DNA from: an uncultured Prevotellaceae bacterium
GTDB lineage: Bacteria; Bacteroidota; Bacteroidia; Bacteroidales; Bacteroidaceae
Direction: 5' to 3'
Assembly: GCA_902803455.1 (NCBI GenBank)
Contig: CADCQC010000083.1
Span: 1-38,239, forward strand
DNA length: 38,239 bases
The notes under the pieces were generated by a model, which was given only the letters and a program-made list of their open reading frames with translations, had not been told where the DNA came from and did not search any database. Both the position numbers and the translations under genes were made by a program. Below are positions 24,780-33,994 of this stretch, in pieces; position 1 is the stretch's first letter, and the number at the start of each line of letters is the position of its first letter.

Positions 24780-26320
24780 TGCTCAACAAACCACTCATAT
24801 CCAAAGTTCTCGGTTCACTTCTTCTTCTCGAAGCGGTGTTTATGGCGATTTGCGTTGTGGTAGCTCTCTGTTATGGCTGCGATGACTTGTGGCCATTTTT
24901 CTTCTCGATGCTTATCACTTCCGGGGCAGGATTAGGTTTACTGAGGATGGGGCATCAAGCCCCTACGACAATGAGCCGCCGAGACGCTTATGTTGTCGTG
25001 ACGCTCACTTGGATTACATTCAGTATTTTCGGTTCTCTGCCATATCTTTTTGGAGGATTTTTCGGCACGGCCAAATTCTACGATCTTCCTGAGATATGGC
25101 GCATCACCACTGATGCTTTTTTTGAAACGATGTCGGGATTCACCACAACAGGCGCCTCAATGATCAACGATGTGGAGTCAGAACTGGTGAGTCATCAGGC
25201 CATGCTTTTCTGGCGCTCACTCTCCCAATGGATAGGGGGCTTGGGAATTGTCTTTTTCACCATTGCCATTCTCCCGTCCATGGTAGGCAATACGATGAAG
25301 GTATTCTCCGCTGAAGCGACAGGTCCCATCAGGTCAAAGATGCACCCTCGCCTGAGCGCTACCGCCATGCGTATCTGGTGGGTATACATCGCACTTACTG
25401 TCGGTTGCGGTCTCTGCTATGGTTTGGCAGGCATGGACACTTTCAGCGCCTTTAATTATGCCATGACGACAACCGCCACAGGAGGTTTTTCCATCCATAA
25501 CGACAGCATAGCCCACTTCCACTCTCCCCAGATAGAGTATATAGCCCTTGTGATTCAATATCTGTCGGGTATCAATTTCTCGATGCTCTTCATCATCATT
25601 GTCCAGCGAAAATACAGCAGTTGGCGAGAATATAAGCGCAATACCAAAGCCAAGTGGCACGACTTCTTTCACAACGAGGAATGGCGTTTCTACACGATCA
25701 TTGTGGTTTGCTGTAGCCTGGTCATCGCTGTCGTACTCATGTTCAGCAAAGGATATGGGCTGGAGATGGCTATTAGGAAAGCCACCTTTCATGTGGTGTC
25801 GATGATGACCACCACAGGCATCTTCTGCGACAATGTGGGATCATGGCCTCATGTCACCTGGATGCTTTTAGCCGTTCTCATGTTTATCGGTGCATGTTCC
25901 GGTTCCACCACTGGAGGTTTTAAAAGTTCGAGGGCGCTGATGATTCTTCGCGTCGTGCGCAACGAGTTCATGCGGATGATGCACCCACGTGCAGTTCTCC
26001 CTGTGAAGCTCAACGGCAAGGCGATTCCATCGACGATGGTGCACAGTCTCATCGCTTTCTTCACCATTTATATCCTGGCATGTTTTGGTACTATGGCCTT
26101 GATGTTGTCCATCAATATCGATGTGACCAACTCAGCCATTATCTCCCTCAGCTGTATCAGTAATGTGGGCCTGCCCCTCAATGAACTAGGTCCAGACCTG
26201 ACCTGGAGCGGTCTTCCCATCTGGATAAAATGGATCTGTACAGCGCTGATGCTTCTTGGCCGTCTGGAGATTTTCAACGTGCTGATACTGTTTTCGACAC
26301 CCTTCTGGGAAGACAATTAA
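24779..26320 (+). CDS. trkH: Trk system potassium uptake protein TrkH
   Basis: Inner-membrane K+-translocating subunit, partner of the TrkA encoded immediately upstream. The 513-aa length fits the family. The four pore-loop selectivity segments are all present in order: TTTGAS (after FFETMSGF), TTTATGGFS, TTTGIF and GSTTGGFKSSR, the last with the TrkH-type SSR following. The C-terminal segment NVGLPLNELGPDL lies near the final pore loop region. Start codon and trkA stop overlap by one base, so stoichiometric expression through coupling is likely. No terminator is evident in the 84 nt before manA, which may therefore be read through. Confidence 0.95.
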   Translation: MLNKPLISKVLGSLLLLEAVFMAICVVVALCYGCDDLWPFFFSMLITSGAGLGLLRMGHQAPTTMSRRDAYVVVTLTWITFSIFGSLPYLFGGFFGTAKFYDLPEIWRITTDAFFETMSGFTTTGASMINDVESELVSHQAMLFWRSLSQWIGGLGIVFFTIAILPSMVGNTMKVFSAEATGPIRSKMHPRLSATAMRIWWVYIALTVGCGLCYGLAGMDTFSAFNYAMTTTATGGFSIHNDSIAHFHSPQIEYIALVIQYLSGINFSMLFIIIVQRKYSSWREYKRNTKAKWHDFFHNEEWRFYTIIVVCCSLVIAVVLMFSKGYGLEMAIRKATFHVVSMMTTTGIFCDNVGSWPHVTWMLLAVLMFIGACSGSTTGGFKSSRALMILRVVRNEFMRMMHPRAVLPVKLNGKAIPSTMVHSLIAFFTIYILACFGTMALMLSINIDVTNSAIISLSCISNVGLPLNELGPDLTWSGLPIWIKWICTALMLLGRLEIFNVLILFSTPFWEDN

Positions 26321-26404
26321 GCCTAAGAAGTAAAGATCATGAGCAGCAGATTACAGTAAACGCCCCTCACTCACACAAAAAACGACCAATTCAACTGACT
26401 AATA

Positions 26405-27361
26405 ATGTTTAAGTTCCAACCTATATTAAAGAGTACCCTTTGGGGAGGAGAGAAAATCATCCCTTTCAAGCATTTAGACAGCAATCTCCATCAAGTTGGA
26501 GAGAGTTGGGAAATCTCCGGTGTAGAAGGAAAAGAAACCATCATCAGCGAAGGTGAATATAGCGGTCTAAGGCTCAATGAGTTGGTAGCCTTGATGCGAG
26601 ACCGATTACTCGGCGCCGACAACTATCTCAAATTCGGCAATGAATTTCCCTTACTCATCAAATTTATCGATGCTTGCCAAGACCTCTCCATCCAAGTACA
26701 CCCCGACGATGAGACTGCTCTTCGCCAAGGAAAAGAACGGGGAAAGACAGAGATGTGGTATACCCTGCCCTCTTCCCCCGACGCACAGATATTCAACGGG
26801 CTGAAAAAAGACATCACCCCAGAACAATATAAGCAGATGGTATCCGACGGCACGATCATCGACGCCCTTGCCAGCTACACCGTGAAAGAAGGTGACGTTT
26901 TTTTCATACCCGCCGGACGCATCCATTCTATTTGCAAAGGATGTTTTATCACAGAAATCCAGCAGACGAGCGATGTCACTTACCGCATTTACGATTATCA
27001 TCGGCAAGATAAAGACGGTCACTACCGCCAACTGCACACAAAGGAAGCATCAGAGAGCATCAACTACCAAGTATTGTCCGACCAACGCACCAACTACACC
27101 CTTCAAAAAAACACAGGAGTAGAGGTTGTGCGTTGTCCCTATTTCACCACAGCCATCTATGAGGTTGACGAGCCGATGACTATTGACTACAGTGAACTCG
27201 ACAGTTTTGTCATCCTGATCTGCGTTAAAGGAAGCGGAACCCTTTCAGACGACAATGGGGATACCACCACCTTTGAAGCTGGTGAGACCATACTCCTGCC
27301 AGCCACCACGCGCGAAGTAAGTGTCAGCGGCCAACTGAGATTTTTGGAAACCTACATATAG
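26405..27361 (+). CDS. manA: Class I mannose-6-phosphate isomerase
   Basis: Zn-dependent interconversion of mannose 6-phosphate and fructose 6-phosphate, feeding GDP-mannose/fucose synthesis or mannose catabolism; cytoplasmic. The 318-aa length is that of short bacterial type I enzymes. The cupin metal ligands are visible: Q97 and H99 in LSIQVHPDD, E116 in GKTEMWY and H174 in PAGRIHSI. The N terminus (LKSTLWGGEKI, GESWEISG) and the substrate-loop segment ITEIQQTSDVTYRIYDY are typical. The C-terminal second cupin half ends with SGTLSDDNGDTTTFEAGETILLPA. It is preceded by trkH (84-nt gap) and followed by a weak hairpin at 27386-27417. Confidence 0.93.
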   Translation: MFKFQPILKSTLWGGEKIIPFKHLDSNLHQVGESWEISGVEGKETIISEGEYSGLRLNELVALMRDRLLGADNYLKFGNEFPLLIKFIDACQDLSIQVHPDDETALRQGKERGKTEMWYTLPSSPDAQIFNGLKKDITPEQYKQMVSDGTIIDALASYTVKEGDVFFIPAGRIHSICKGCFITEIQQTSDVTYRIYDYHRQDKDGHYRQLHTKEASESINYQVLSDQRTNYTLQKNTGVEVVRCPYFTTAIYEVDEPMTIDYSELDSFVILICVKGSGTLSDDNGDTTTFEAGETILLPATTREVSVSGQLRFLETYI

Positions 27362-27385
27362 CCAATCATCATGAAACGATCTTCC

Positions 27386-27417
27386 CCGGAGGATTAGCGG
27401 TCGTCACCATCTTCCGG
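27386..27417 (+). terminator. Weak hairpin after manA
   Basis: Arms 27386-27393 and 27410-27417 form 8 bp including one G-U, with a 16-nt loop and no U-tract. It may contribute to 3'-end formation of the manA transcript; chance is also possible. Confidence 0.25.
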
Positions 27418-27472
27418 CTTCTGCTACAGATAGAAAAACACAATTTTATAATTCACTTCAACTTTCATTATT

Positions 27473-30400
27473 ATGTCAACAGAGACGAACCCCAAAGCTG
27501 ATGGAAATCCAAAGAAATACGATGATTTCCTCACAGAGATTAAAACCTTTGTACCCGAAGACCGCATCTATACCGACGAGCTCCGCACATTGGGCTGGGG
27601 AACTGATGCCAGTTTCTACCGCCAGATTCCCAAAGTGGTGGTGCGCAGCGATGGTGAAGAAGAGATGTCACGTATCATTCGCACCTGCCACAAGCACCAT
27701 CTGCCATTCACCTTCAGAGCCGCCGGCACCTCCCTTTCTGGCCAAAGTTGCACAGATTCGATCCTTATTGTGGCCGGCAAGCACTGGGAGAAATACGAAA
27801 TAGGCCCCAACCAAGACACCATCCGTCTGCAACCAGGTATCGTAGGTGCCCGGGTGAACGAGATACTCAAACCTTTTGGCAGAGTTTTTCCACCCGACCC
27901 AGCCTCGATAGGCAGTGCCATGGTAGGCGGCATCGTCGTGAACAATGCCTCTGGTATGAATTGCGGTGTGCATGCCAACAGTGACCGTATGATGGTCAGT
28001 GCCCGCATGATTCTCACCGACGGTACCATCATTGATACCGCAGACGAGAAAAGCAAGGCAGAATTCCGCAAGACGCATCCTGACTTCATCCAGAAAATCG
28101 AGTCACTCCGCGACCGTGTCAGGGCCGACAAGGAACTGTCCGACCGCATCCGCCTGAAATACAGCATCAAGAATGTGACTGGCCTGAATCTCCGTCCCCT
28201 GTTGGCCTACGATGATCCTTTCGACATCATGGCTCACTCCCTTGTCGGTTCGGAGGGAACCCTTGCCTTCCTCTCTGAAGTGACGATGCGCACGCTCCAC
28301 GACTATCCCTTCAAAGCCTCTGCCATGGTCTATTTCCTCACGATGAAGGAAAGTTGTGAAGCCGTGGTTGCGATGAAGAAACTCAAGTCTGGCGAGGAGG
28401 ACCTGAAGATGAGTGCCGAAGATCTTGTCGTCAAGAGTGCTGAGATGCTCGACTACAAATCACTCTCCTCTGTGGATGATCCGGTATACCTCCAATATAA
28501 GAAAGACGTTGATGCAGGAAAGATAGAAGGAGTAGCCCCTGGCGACTACCACAACTTGACCGCCATCCTGACAGAGACGAAAGGCATCACTCATGAACAA
28601 TTGCTCGACAAAATCAGTCAGATCCAGCAATGCCTCAACAAATTCCGTCTCTATATCCCTGCTTCCTTCACCGAAGATCCGGCCATCTATGGAAAATACT
28701 GGGCCATCCGCTCAGGTATCTTCCCCTCAGTGGGCGGCACACGTCCTCTCGGCACCTCCTGTCTGATCGAAGATGTGGCATTCCACATCAATGATCTTCC
28801 CGAGGCCACGGTGAAGTTGCAGAAACTGATCGCCGACCACGGCTACGACGATGCCTGCATCTACGGCCATGCTTTCGAGGGCAACTACCATTTCATTCTC
28901 AATCAGAGTTTCAAGAGTGAGAGCGAGGTGAAGCGCTATGAGGAGATGATGCGCGACGTAGCCCGTCTGGTAGTCATGGAATATGACGGTTCGCTCAAGG
29001 CAGAGCACGGCACCGGCCGCAACATGGCTCCCTTTGTGAAATACGAATGCAAAGAGAAAGCCTACGAGGCTATGAAAGAACTCAAGGCAATCTTCGACCC
29101 TGACGGCCTGCTCAACCAAGGTGTCATTTTCAACGATGACCCCGAATGTTTTATCAAATGTCTCAAACCACTTCCCGTTCTCGACTATGACTTCGACCGT
29201 ATACCTGACGGTGGTGTATACCTCAAACTGGAAGGCGGCAAGGTGTCTACAGCGCGTGAGACCATCGAGGCAGTGAAACGAGCCAACAAGTGCATTGAAT
29301 GCGGATTCTGCGAAGTCAACTGCATGTCGTGTGGTCTGACGCTTTCCTCTCGTATGCGCATTGCCGTCCAACGTGAGATACGCGAATTGGAAAGCACCGG
29401 TGCAGATCCTGAGCGTGCAGCCCGCCTTAGAAAACAATACAAGTATTATGGTGACCAGACCTGTGCCACCGACGGATTGTGCTCCACCTCATGCCCGATG
29501 AAGATCAATACAGGTGAACTGACCCACCTCATCCGGCAGATGGATATGCTCAACAACAAAATGGGCTATAAGTTAGGTGAGTTTGCAGCCAACCACCTTG
29601 GCGGCATCAAGTCGGGCCTCCGCCTCGTGCTCGACGTTGCTCATCTGGGGCATGTCACCTTAGGTTCAAAAGCCATGACGTCCGTCTGTCGGACAATGAA
29701 CAAGATGGGCATGCCTCTTTGGACCACAGCCATGCCCAAGAAACGTCAACAGCCAAAACCTGGCTCACATGTAGGAAAGGCAGATAATGAAGACCTCAAG
29801 GTGGTTTATTTCCCCAGCTGCATCAACCAGACAATGGGACTCTCCAAGGACGCCCCTGTTGAGCATCCGTTGGTCGATGAGGTATGCCATTTGCTCAACA
29901 AGGCCGGCTATGAAGTTATTTTCCCAGAAAACATGCACAAAATGTGCTGCGGACAGATTTGGGAGAGTAAAGGCATGCTCGACATTGCCGACCGGAAAAG
30001 CGGTGAACTTGAGGACGCGCTGTGGAACGCCAGCCAACAAGGCCGTTACCCCATTCTCTGTGCCCAGAGTCCCTGTCTGCACCGCATGAAGAAGGTGATG
30101 AAACGTCTCCAACTCTACGAACCGGCAGAGTTTATCATGAAATTTCTGAAAGACAGGCTTGATTTCCATCCTATCGACCGCCACATCGCCCTTCACCTGA
30201 CCTGTTCCACCCGTGAGATGGGTGTTGCCGGCGACCTCATTGCCTTGGCAAAGTTATGCTCACGCAATGTCTATCTTCCCGAGGGAGTGGGCTGTTGTGG
30301 ATTTGCCGGTGACCGTGGCTTCACCTATCCAGAGATGAACAAGTATGCATTACGGAAACTGCGTCCTCAGATAGAGAAGCACCACATCGAGGTGGGATAT

Positions 30401-30502
30401 TCCAATAGCCGCACCTGCGAAATTGGTTTGCAAAGCAACACAGGCATCCCCTATATGAGCATTGTCTATCTGGTGAATGAATGTACGACCAAGAAGCAGT
30501 GA
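27473..30502 (+). CDS. FAD-binding and Fe-S-binding 2-hydroxyacid dehydrogenase (D-lactate / D-2-hydroxyglutarate type)
   Basis: A 1009-aa fusion of a GlcD/Dld-like flavoprotein and a GlcF-like iron-sulfur protein, oxidising a D-2-hydroxyacid. The N-terminal PCMH FAD domain has FRAAGTSLSGQSC and PASIGSAMVGGIVVNNASG; the FAD-oxidase C domain includes YGHAFEGNYHFILN and LKAEHGTGRN. From about residue 600 two ferredoxin-like clusters follow: C607-x2-C610-x2-C613-x3-C617 and C664-x5-C670-x3-C674-P. Two CCG domains complete it (KMCCGQIWESKG and GVGCCGFAGDRGF). Length and order match E. coli YdiJ (a D-2-hydroxyglutarate dehydrogenase) and bacterial D-lactate dehydrogenases of this type, so substrate choice is open. 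A DUF4251 lipoprotein gene follows after 35 nt. Confidence 0.9.
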   Translation: MSTETNPKADGNPKKYDDFLTEIKTFVPEDRIYTDELRTLGWGTDASFYRQIPKVVVRSDGEEEMSRIIRTCHKHHLPFTFRAAGTSLSGQSCTDSILIVAGKHWEKYEIGPNQDTIRLQPGIVGARVNEILKPFGRVFPPDPASIGSAMVGGIVVNNASGMNCGVHANSDRMMVSARMILTDGTIIDTADEKSKAEFRKTHPDFIQKIESLRDRVRADKELSDRIRLKYSIKNVTGLNLRPLLAYDDPFDIMAHSLVGSEGTLAFLSEVTMRTLHDYPFKASAMVYFLTMKESCEAVVAMKKLKSGEEDLKMSAEDLVVKSAEMLDYKSLSSVDDPVYLQYKKDVDAGKIEGVAPGDYHNLTAILTETKGITHEQLLDKISQIQQCLNKFRLYIPASFTEDPAIYGKYWAIRSGIFPSVGGTRPLGTSCLIEDVAFHINDLPEATVKLQKLIADHGYDDACIYGHAFEGNYHFILNQSFKSESEVKRYEEMMRDVARLVVMEYDGSLKAEHGTGRNMAPFVKYECKEKAYEAMKELKAIFDPDGLLNQGVIFNDDPECFIKCLKPLPVLDYDFDRIPDGGVYLKLEGGKVSTARETIEAVKRANKCIECGFCEVNCMSCGLTLSSRMRIAVQREIRELESTGADPERAARLRKQYKYYGDQTCATDGLCSTSCPMKINTGELTHLIRQMDMLNNKMGYKLGEFAANHLGGIKSGLRLVLDVAHLGHVTLGSKAMTSVCRTMNKMGMPLWTTAMPKKRQQPKPGSHVGKADNEDLKVVYFPSCINQTMGLSKDAPVEHPLVDEVCHLLNKAGYEVIFPENMHKMCCGQIWESKGMLDIADRKSGELEDALWNASQQGRYPILCAQSPCLHRMKKVMKRLQLYEPAEFIMKFLKDRLDFHPIDRHIALHLTCSTREMGVAGDLIALAKLCSRNVYLPEGVGCCGFAGDRGFTYPEMNKYALRKLRPQIEKHHIEVGYSNSRTCEIGLQSNTGIPYMSIVYLVNECTTKKQ

Positions 30503-30537
30503 TCTAAACAGATTATCATAAAACGACATATCCGGCC

Positions 30538-31050
30538 ATGTATCAATCCTATATGATTATCCGTCTGACACTGGTCTGCATGCTTTCAGTCCTGCTATGG
30601 TCCTCATGTGCTTCATCAGAGGCCTCACGACAGGAAAAGGCTGTCATGCGCGCTCTAACACAGAAGCGGATCAGTGAAGGTCTCTCGAGCCGTCATTATG
30701 TCATCGATGTCGACCGTGCCCACCCCGATGGCCGTTCGCCAATCCACCTCACCAGTCCTTATTCTGTCACCATATCCAACGACACCATCGTCTCCTATCT
30801 GCCCTTTTTCGGCCGTGCTTACGATGTGCCTTATGGTGGTGGAACAGGTCTCAATTTCACTGGCCGCATCCTTCAATATGAGGAGAGCATCACCCGAAAG
30901 GGCTGTCACCTCATCATGATGGAGGTGCATAGTGAAGAGGACACCTATCAATATGCCATCGATCTCTATAATGACGGCACCGCTATTATCAATGTGCATC
31001 CCCGCCGTAGGAGTCATATCGCCTTCACTGGCAATTTTCATATTGAGTGA
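30538..31050 (+). CDS. DUF4251 lipoprotein
   Basis: A 170-aa exported protein. The N-terminal hydrophobic stretch (about 7-23) ends LLWSSCASSE, making C24 the likely lipidated Cys of a relaxed Bacteroidetes lipobox. The mature part carries the pattern I associate with DUF4251: an SPYSVTISNDTIVSYLPFFG strand pair, a glycine-rich YGGGTGLNF turn and late strands (YQYAIDLYNDGTAIINVHP). Function is unknown. Starts at Met1 (30538) and Met6 (30553) are both possible. It sits 35 nt after the dehydrogenase gene and is followed by a strong hairpin shared with the convergent lipoprotein gene. Confidence 0.75.
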   Translation: MYQSYMIIRLTLVCMLSVLLWSSCASSEASRQEKAVMRALTQKRISEGLSSRHYVIDVDRAHPDGRSPIHLTSPYSVTISNDTIVSYLPFFGRAYDVPYGGGTGLNFTGRILQYEESITRKGCHLIMMEVHSEEDTYQYAIDLYNDGTAIINVHPRRRSHIAFTGNFHIE

Positions 31051-31096
31051 GTCTGCATTTCCCCATTGATTTAAATGAGGGCGCGTCAGTAAATGA

Positions 31097-31138
31097 AGTA
31101 AACCCCAGAAGTCTTTTGTTCAACTTCTGGGGTTCACT
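31097..31138. terminator. Bidirectional terminator hairpin between convergent lipoprotein genes
   Basis: A perfect 12-bp stem (31101-31112 with 31123-31134) and 10-nt loop, extended by AGT (31097-31099) with ACT (31136-31138) beyond one mismatch. T-rich sequence follows on the plus strand. It lies between convergent genes, fitting a shared terminator. Confidence 0.8.
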
Positions 31139-31233
31139 TTATGTATGAATGATGTCATTTTCCGATTGTCATCTGATGATGCATTTCCTCCTATCTATCT
31201 AAAAAAATCATTCCATTTTCTACGGGATAGCCA

Positions 31234-31767
31234 TCACCACTTGATTCCTTCCAAGAAGCGGATGACTTCCGGGTCGTCAGCTTTTGTTGCTGTAGCCCCC
31301 ACCCTCACGACATGTCCATCAGGAAAAGCGGTGTAATAGACGAAACTAAAGCCGGCTGCTTTCCGGTAGACCGTCCAGGTGTTACCACCAATTATCTGTT
31401 CCTCCAATCTATTGTCGATCGTACAGCCATCATGTTTGGCACAGATAGCCACCTCTGTCAAGCCACAATCTCTTAGGGTGAGTTTTATCCCATCTTTTGT
31501 CGCCACCAGACCATTTTTTTCTTCTTTGGCTTCCCAATTGGCAGGAATGTCTACCCGATAGTTCCCACGAGGAGCATTCCCGGTCATCTCAGCGGCAGGC
31601 GCACCATCTTCCGCCACAGTCTGTTCCCTCTCTGATTTTTCTTGCCCGGCAACTTCCTCGGTGCCAAACACGCCAAGTTCAGAAGGATCGGTTTTTCCCT
31701 CCTTCCCACAAGCTACCAGCCATCCTGCGATGACCAAGATCATCATTCCACGTATACCTTGTCTCAT
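31234..31767 (-). CDS. Hypothetical acidic lipoprotein with Cys-containing C-terminal domain
   Basis: A 177-aa protein with a clear lipoprotein signal: hydrophobic residues 8-19 then the lipobox L17-V-A-C20. Residues ~21-65 are a charged, Glu-rich, probably disordered tether. The remaining ~110 residues form a compact alpha/beta-looking domain beginning GNYRVDIPANWEAKEE and containing three Cys (LRDCG, AICAK, DGCTI) that could form a disulfide in the periplasm. The 'y.v.iP..W......' opening loosely resembles PsbP/DcrB-like folds, but I do not assign a family. It is monocistronic, with its own promoter-like box upstream and a terminator shared with the convergent DUF4251 gene. Confidence 0.7.
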   Translation of the reverse strand: MRQGIRGMMILVIAGWLVACGKEGKTDPSELGVFGTEEVAGQEKSEREQTVAEDGAPAAEMTGNAPRGNYRVDIPANWEAKEEKNGLVATKDGIKLTLRDCGLTEVAICAKHDGCTIDNRLEEQIIGGNTWTVYRKAAGFSFVYYTAFPDGHVVRVGATATKADDPEVIRFLEGIKW

Positions 31768-31799
31768 TTATCTGTTTGAAAAGCAAATTGGCAACCTTG

Positions 31800-31830
31800 C
31801 AAAATTACGAAGACCATTTCAAAAAAGCAA
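31800..31830 (-). promoter_or_regulatory. Promoter of the acidic lipoprotein gene
   Basis: On the minus strand, TTG (31830-31828), a 20-nt spacer, then TAATTTTG (31807-31800), which matches TAnnTTTG. The predicted leader to the ATG at 31767 is about 25-30 nt. Confidence 0.55.
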
Positions 31831-31923
31831 GATTCCACTGTCTATTCTACCAAAAGAAGCGGCAAAATGCTTCAAGAATGAAAAAAAATCACCCCAAATC
31901 TTCACTTTGCCGTTTTTTTTCAA

Positions 31924-31931
31924 TATATTTG
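31924..31931 (+). promoter_or_regulatory. -7 promoter box upstream of the ATPase/DUF4435 cassette
   Basis: TATATTTG matches TAnnTTTG. A TTTG at 31906-31909 lies upstream but with only 14 nt spacing, shorter than usual. It would give a leader of about 90 nt to the ATG at 32028, or about 45 nt to the in-frame ATG at 31983. Confidence 0.5.
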
Positions 31932-32027
31932 CTTCACGAATGTTGATTGCAGGTTTTCAGCTATCATGAATTTCCTTATGGAATGTATTCTTCCGACCAA
32001 GATTATAACTGTTATACCATCACCACC

Positions 32028-32849
32028 ATGCAGAAATACGCTGATTACATCGAGCAGATAGAGATTGACTCCTTATGGAGTGGCAGGCGCCACATCAAGT
32101 GGGACCTGGACCAGCATGTGAATATCCTCAGCGGCACCAACGGACAAGGCAAAAGCACCATCATCAACAAAGTGGTGAAAGGTTTGGCTGCCGGAGGCGA
32201 ATACCCCAGCCACATGCTCAAAGGCGTGCGACTGAAAGTATACCCATCAGAAGCCAAATGGATCAGATTTGACGTGATCCGCTCTTTCGACCGTCCGCTG
32301 ATGAACCTCGACACATTGGCGAAAATGGATATGAGTCTAGCCACAGAACTCGACTGGCAATTGTTCCAACTACAACGCAAATATCTTGATTATCAAGTGA
32401 ACATCGGCAACCGCATCATCGAAGTTCTTCAGAGTGGTGTCCCCGATGCAGCCCAAAAAGCCCAGGAGATCTCCGCTCCCAAGAAACGATTTCAAGACAT
32501 GATGGACGACCTGTTCTCCGACACTGGAAAGAAAATCGTGCGCACAGCCAATGAGATTTTCTTTTCTCAGATAGGCGAGACACTAGTCCCTTATCAATTG
32601 TCAAGTGGAGAGAAGCAGATGCTCGCCATCCTTCTCACCGTCCTCATCCAAGACAACAATCATTGCGTGCTTTTCATGGACGAGCCAGAAGTGAGCCTCC
32701 ACATCGAATGGCAGAAGCGCCTCATCGACCTGGTGCTGGAACTGAACCCCAACGTACAGATCATCCTCACCACACACTCCCCCGCTGTCATCATGAACGG
32801 ATGGATGGACAATGTGACCGAGGTCTCCGACATCACCGACAGCTACTGA
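32028..32849 (+). CDS. ABC-type AAA ATPase of the OLD/AriA-like class
   Basis: Soluble ATPase of 273 aa with a complete ABC/SMC-type nucleotide site: Walker A G36-TNGQGKS43-T, signature LSSGEKQ (191-197), Walker B CVLFMDEPE (213-221, with D218 and catalytic E219) and H-loop H250 in LTTHSPAV. The N-terminal strand IEQIEIDSLWSGRRHIKWDL is like RecF/OLD ATPases. Only ~150 residues lie between Walker A and the signature, with one short helical stretch (about 108-160), so there is no long coiled coil and no fused nuclease. The start at 32028 is chosen because ATP-site spacing is normal from there; an ATG at 31983 would add 15 unusual residues. The next gene encodes a DUF4435 TOPRIM-like protein, so the pair may be a split OLD- or PARIS-like system. 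Confidence 0.8.
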   Translation: MQKYADYIEQIEIDSLWSGRRHIKWDLDQHVNILSGTNGQGKSTIINKVVKGLAAGGEYPSHMLKGVRLKVYPSEAKWIRFDVIRSFDRPLMNLDTLAKMDMSLATELDWQLFQLQRKYLDYQVNIGNRIIEVLQSGVPDAAQKAQEISAPKKRFQDMMDDLFSDTGKKIVRTANEIFFSQIGETLVPYQLSSGEKQMLAILLTVLIQDNNHCVLFMDEPEVSLHIEWQKRLIDLVLELNPNVQIILTTHSPAVIMNGWMDNVTEVSDITDSY

Positions 32850-32926
32850 TGGGAGGCTACTGCCAACCCTGAGAAGGTGACAATAACCACTTTAACCCAA
32901 GAAGTGACATCTCACACACGTGCATA

Positions 32927-33994
32927 ATGGCTAAACGACTCAGAGAAAACCTTAACTCCGACTACTTCAGCGCTGCCAACAATATGCTGGGTAAGAAAAA
33001 AAGACGCCGCATCGCAGCCTATGTGGAGAGTTATGACGACGTGTATTTCTGGCGTATGGTACTCAGTGAATTTGAGGATGAGACGCGCTATTTTGAAGTG
33101 ATGTTGCCATCCAAGGTCAGTCTGGCAAAAGGCAAGAAACAAGTGCTGATGAATCTCATTGGTGACCAGGTGGGTCAAGACATGATCGCCTGTGTGGATG
33201 CTGACTACGACTACCTCATGCAAGGCGCCACCAAGACATCTGAGAAGATCATCTCTAACCCCTATGTTTTCCACACTTATGTCTACGCCATCGAGAACTA
33301 CCAATGCTATGCCCCCTCGCTGCACAATGTTTGCGTGATGGCCACGTTGAACGACAAGCAAGTTTTCAATTTCGAGGAATATCTCCGTCTCTACTCCCAG
33401 GCTATTTTCCCGCTATTTGTGTGGAGCATCTGGTATTATCGGTCACCCAATTATGGTGACTTCTCCATTTCCGATTTCAACAAAGTGATAGACACGGGGC
33501 ATTTCACCATGGCACGTGCGATGGATAACATCGTGAATGTGAGGCATAAAGTGGGAAGGAAAGTCGTGCAGTTGCAACGTGAGAATCCTGATGCCAAAGA
33601 ATCCTATTTGGCACTCAAGGAAGAGCTCAAGGAACTCGGTGTGACTCCCGATACCACCTATTTATATATACAAGGTCATCATCTCTACGACACGCTCACC
33701 GTACCGATGCTCACTAAGGTGTGTGAAAAACTGCGCCGCGACCGTGAGACAGAAATTCACCGTAAGGCCGTTCATGGCACACAAATGCGCAACGAACTGT
33801 CGTGCTACGAGAACAGCATCGAGGCAGTGTCCTCAATGCTGAAGAAGAATATCGGCTATGTCAGTTCCCCTCCCTATCAACGTCTAAAAGCCGATATCCG
33901 GTATTATCTCAAACATCTGCCATCTATTCCCGAAGAATCGCCAGAAACCGATGATACCAATCCCACGCCATCACCTATTCCATCACATTCATGA
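32927..33994 (+). CDS. DUF4435 (TOPRIM-like) protein, AriB-like
   Basis: A 355-aa soluble protein. Its N-terminal half matches DUF4435: AAYVESYDDVYFW with E34 and D37-D38, the LPSKVSLAKGKKQVL segment (60-74), a C89-V-D91-A-D93-Y-D95 acidic motif and Y120-AIENY125. E34 plus the DxD motif are the metal-binding pattern of a TOPRIM fold. DUF4435 is the family of AriB, the effector of the PARIS anti-phage system, which partners an ABC ATPase; here an ATPase gene lies 77 nt upstream. The C-terminal half (about 190-330) is helical and basic; the tail is Pro/Ser/Glu-rich and probably disordered. The stop overlaps the next start as ATGA. A nuclease role is inferred, not shown. Confidence 0.78.
   Translation: MAKRLRENLNSDYFSAANNMLGKKKRRRIAAYVESYDDVYFWRMVLSEFEDETRYFEVMLPSKVSLAKGKKQVLMNLIGDQVGQDMIACVDADYDYLMQGATKTSEKIISNPYVFHTYVYAIENYQCYAPSLHNVCVMATLNDKQVFNFEEYLRLYSQAIFPLFVWSIWYYRSPNYGDFSISDFNKVIDTGHFTMARAMDNIVNVRHKVGRKVVQLQRENPDAKESYLALKEELKELGVTPDTTYLYIQGHHLYDTLTVPMLTKVCEKLRRDRETEIHRKAVHGTQMRNELSCYENSIEAVSSMLKKNIGYVSSPPYQRLKADIRYYLKHLPSIPEESPETDDTNPTPSPIPSHS

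Noticed and set aside
28727..29437. Long minus-strand open frame opposite the FAD/Fe-S dehydrogenase
   Set aside because: It runs antisense to a well-supported gene with conserved motifs; its translation is rich in His/Val/Phe without domain structure.
31947..32027. Upstream extension of the ATPase (TTG at 31947)
   Set aside because: It would begin within about 16 nt of the -7 box and the residues are not family-like; the ATG at 31983 is kept only as an alternative.
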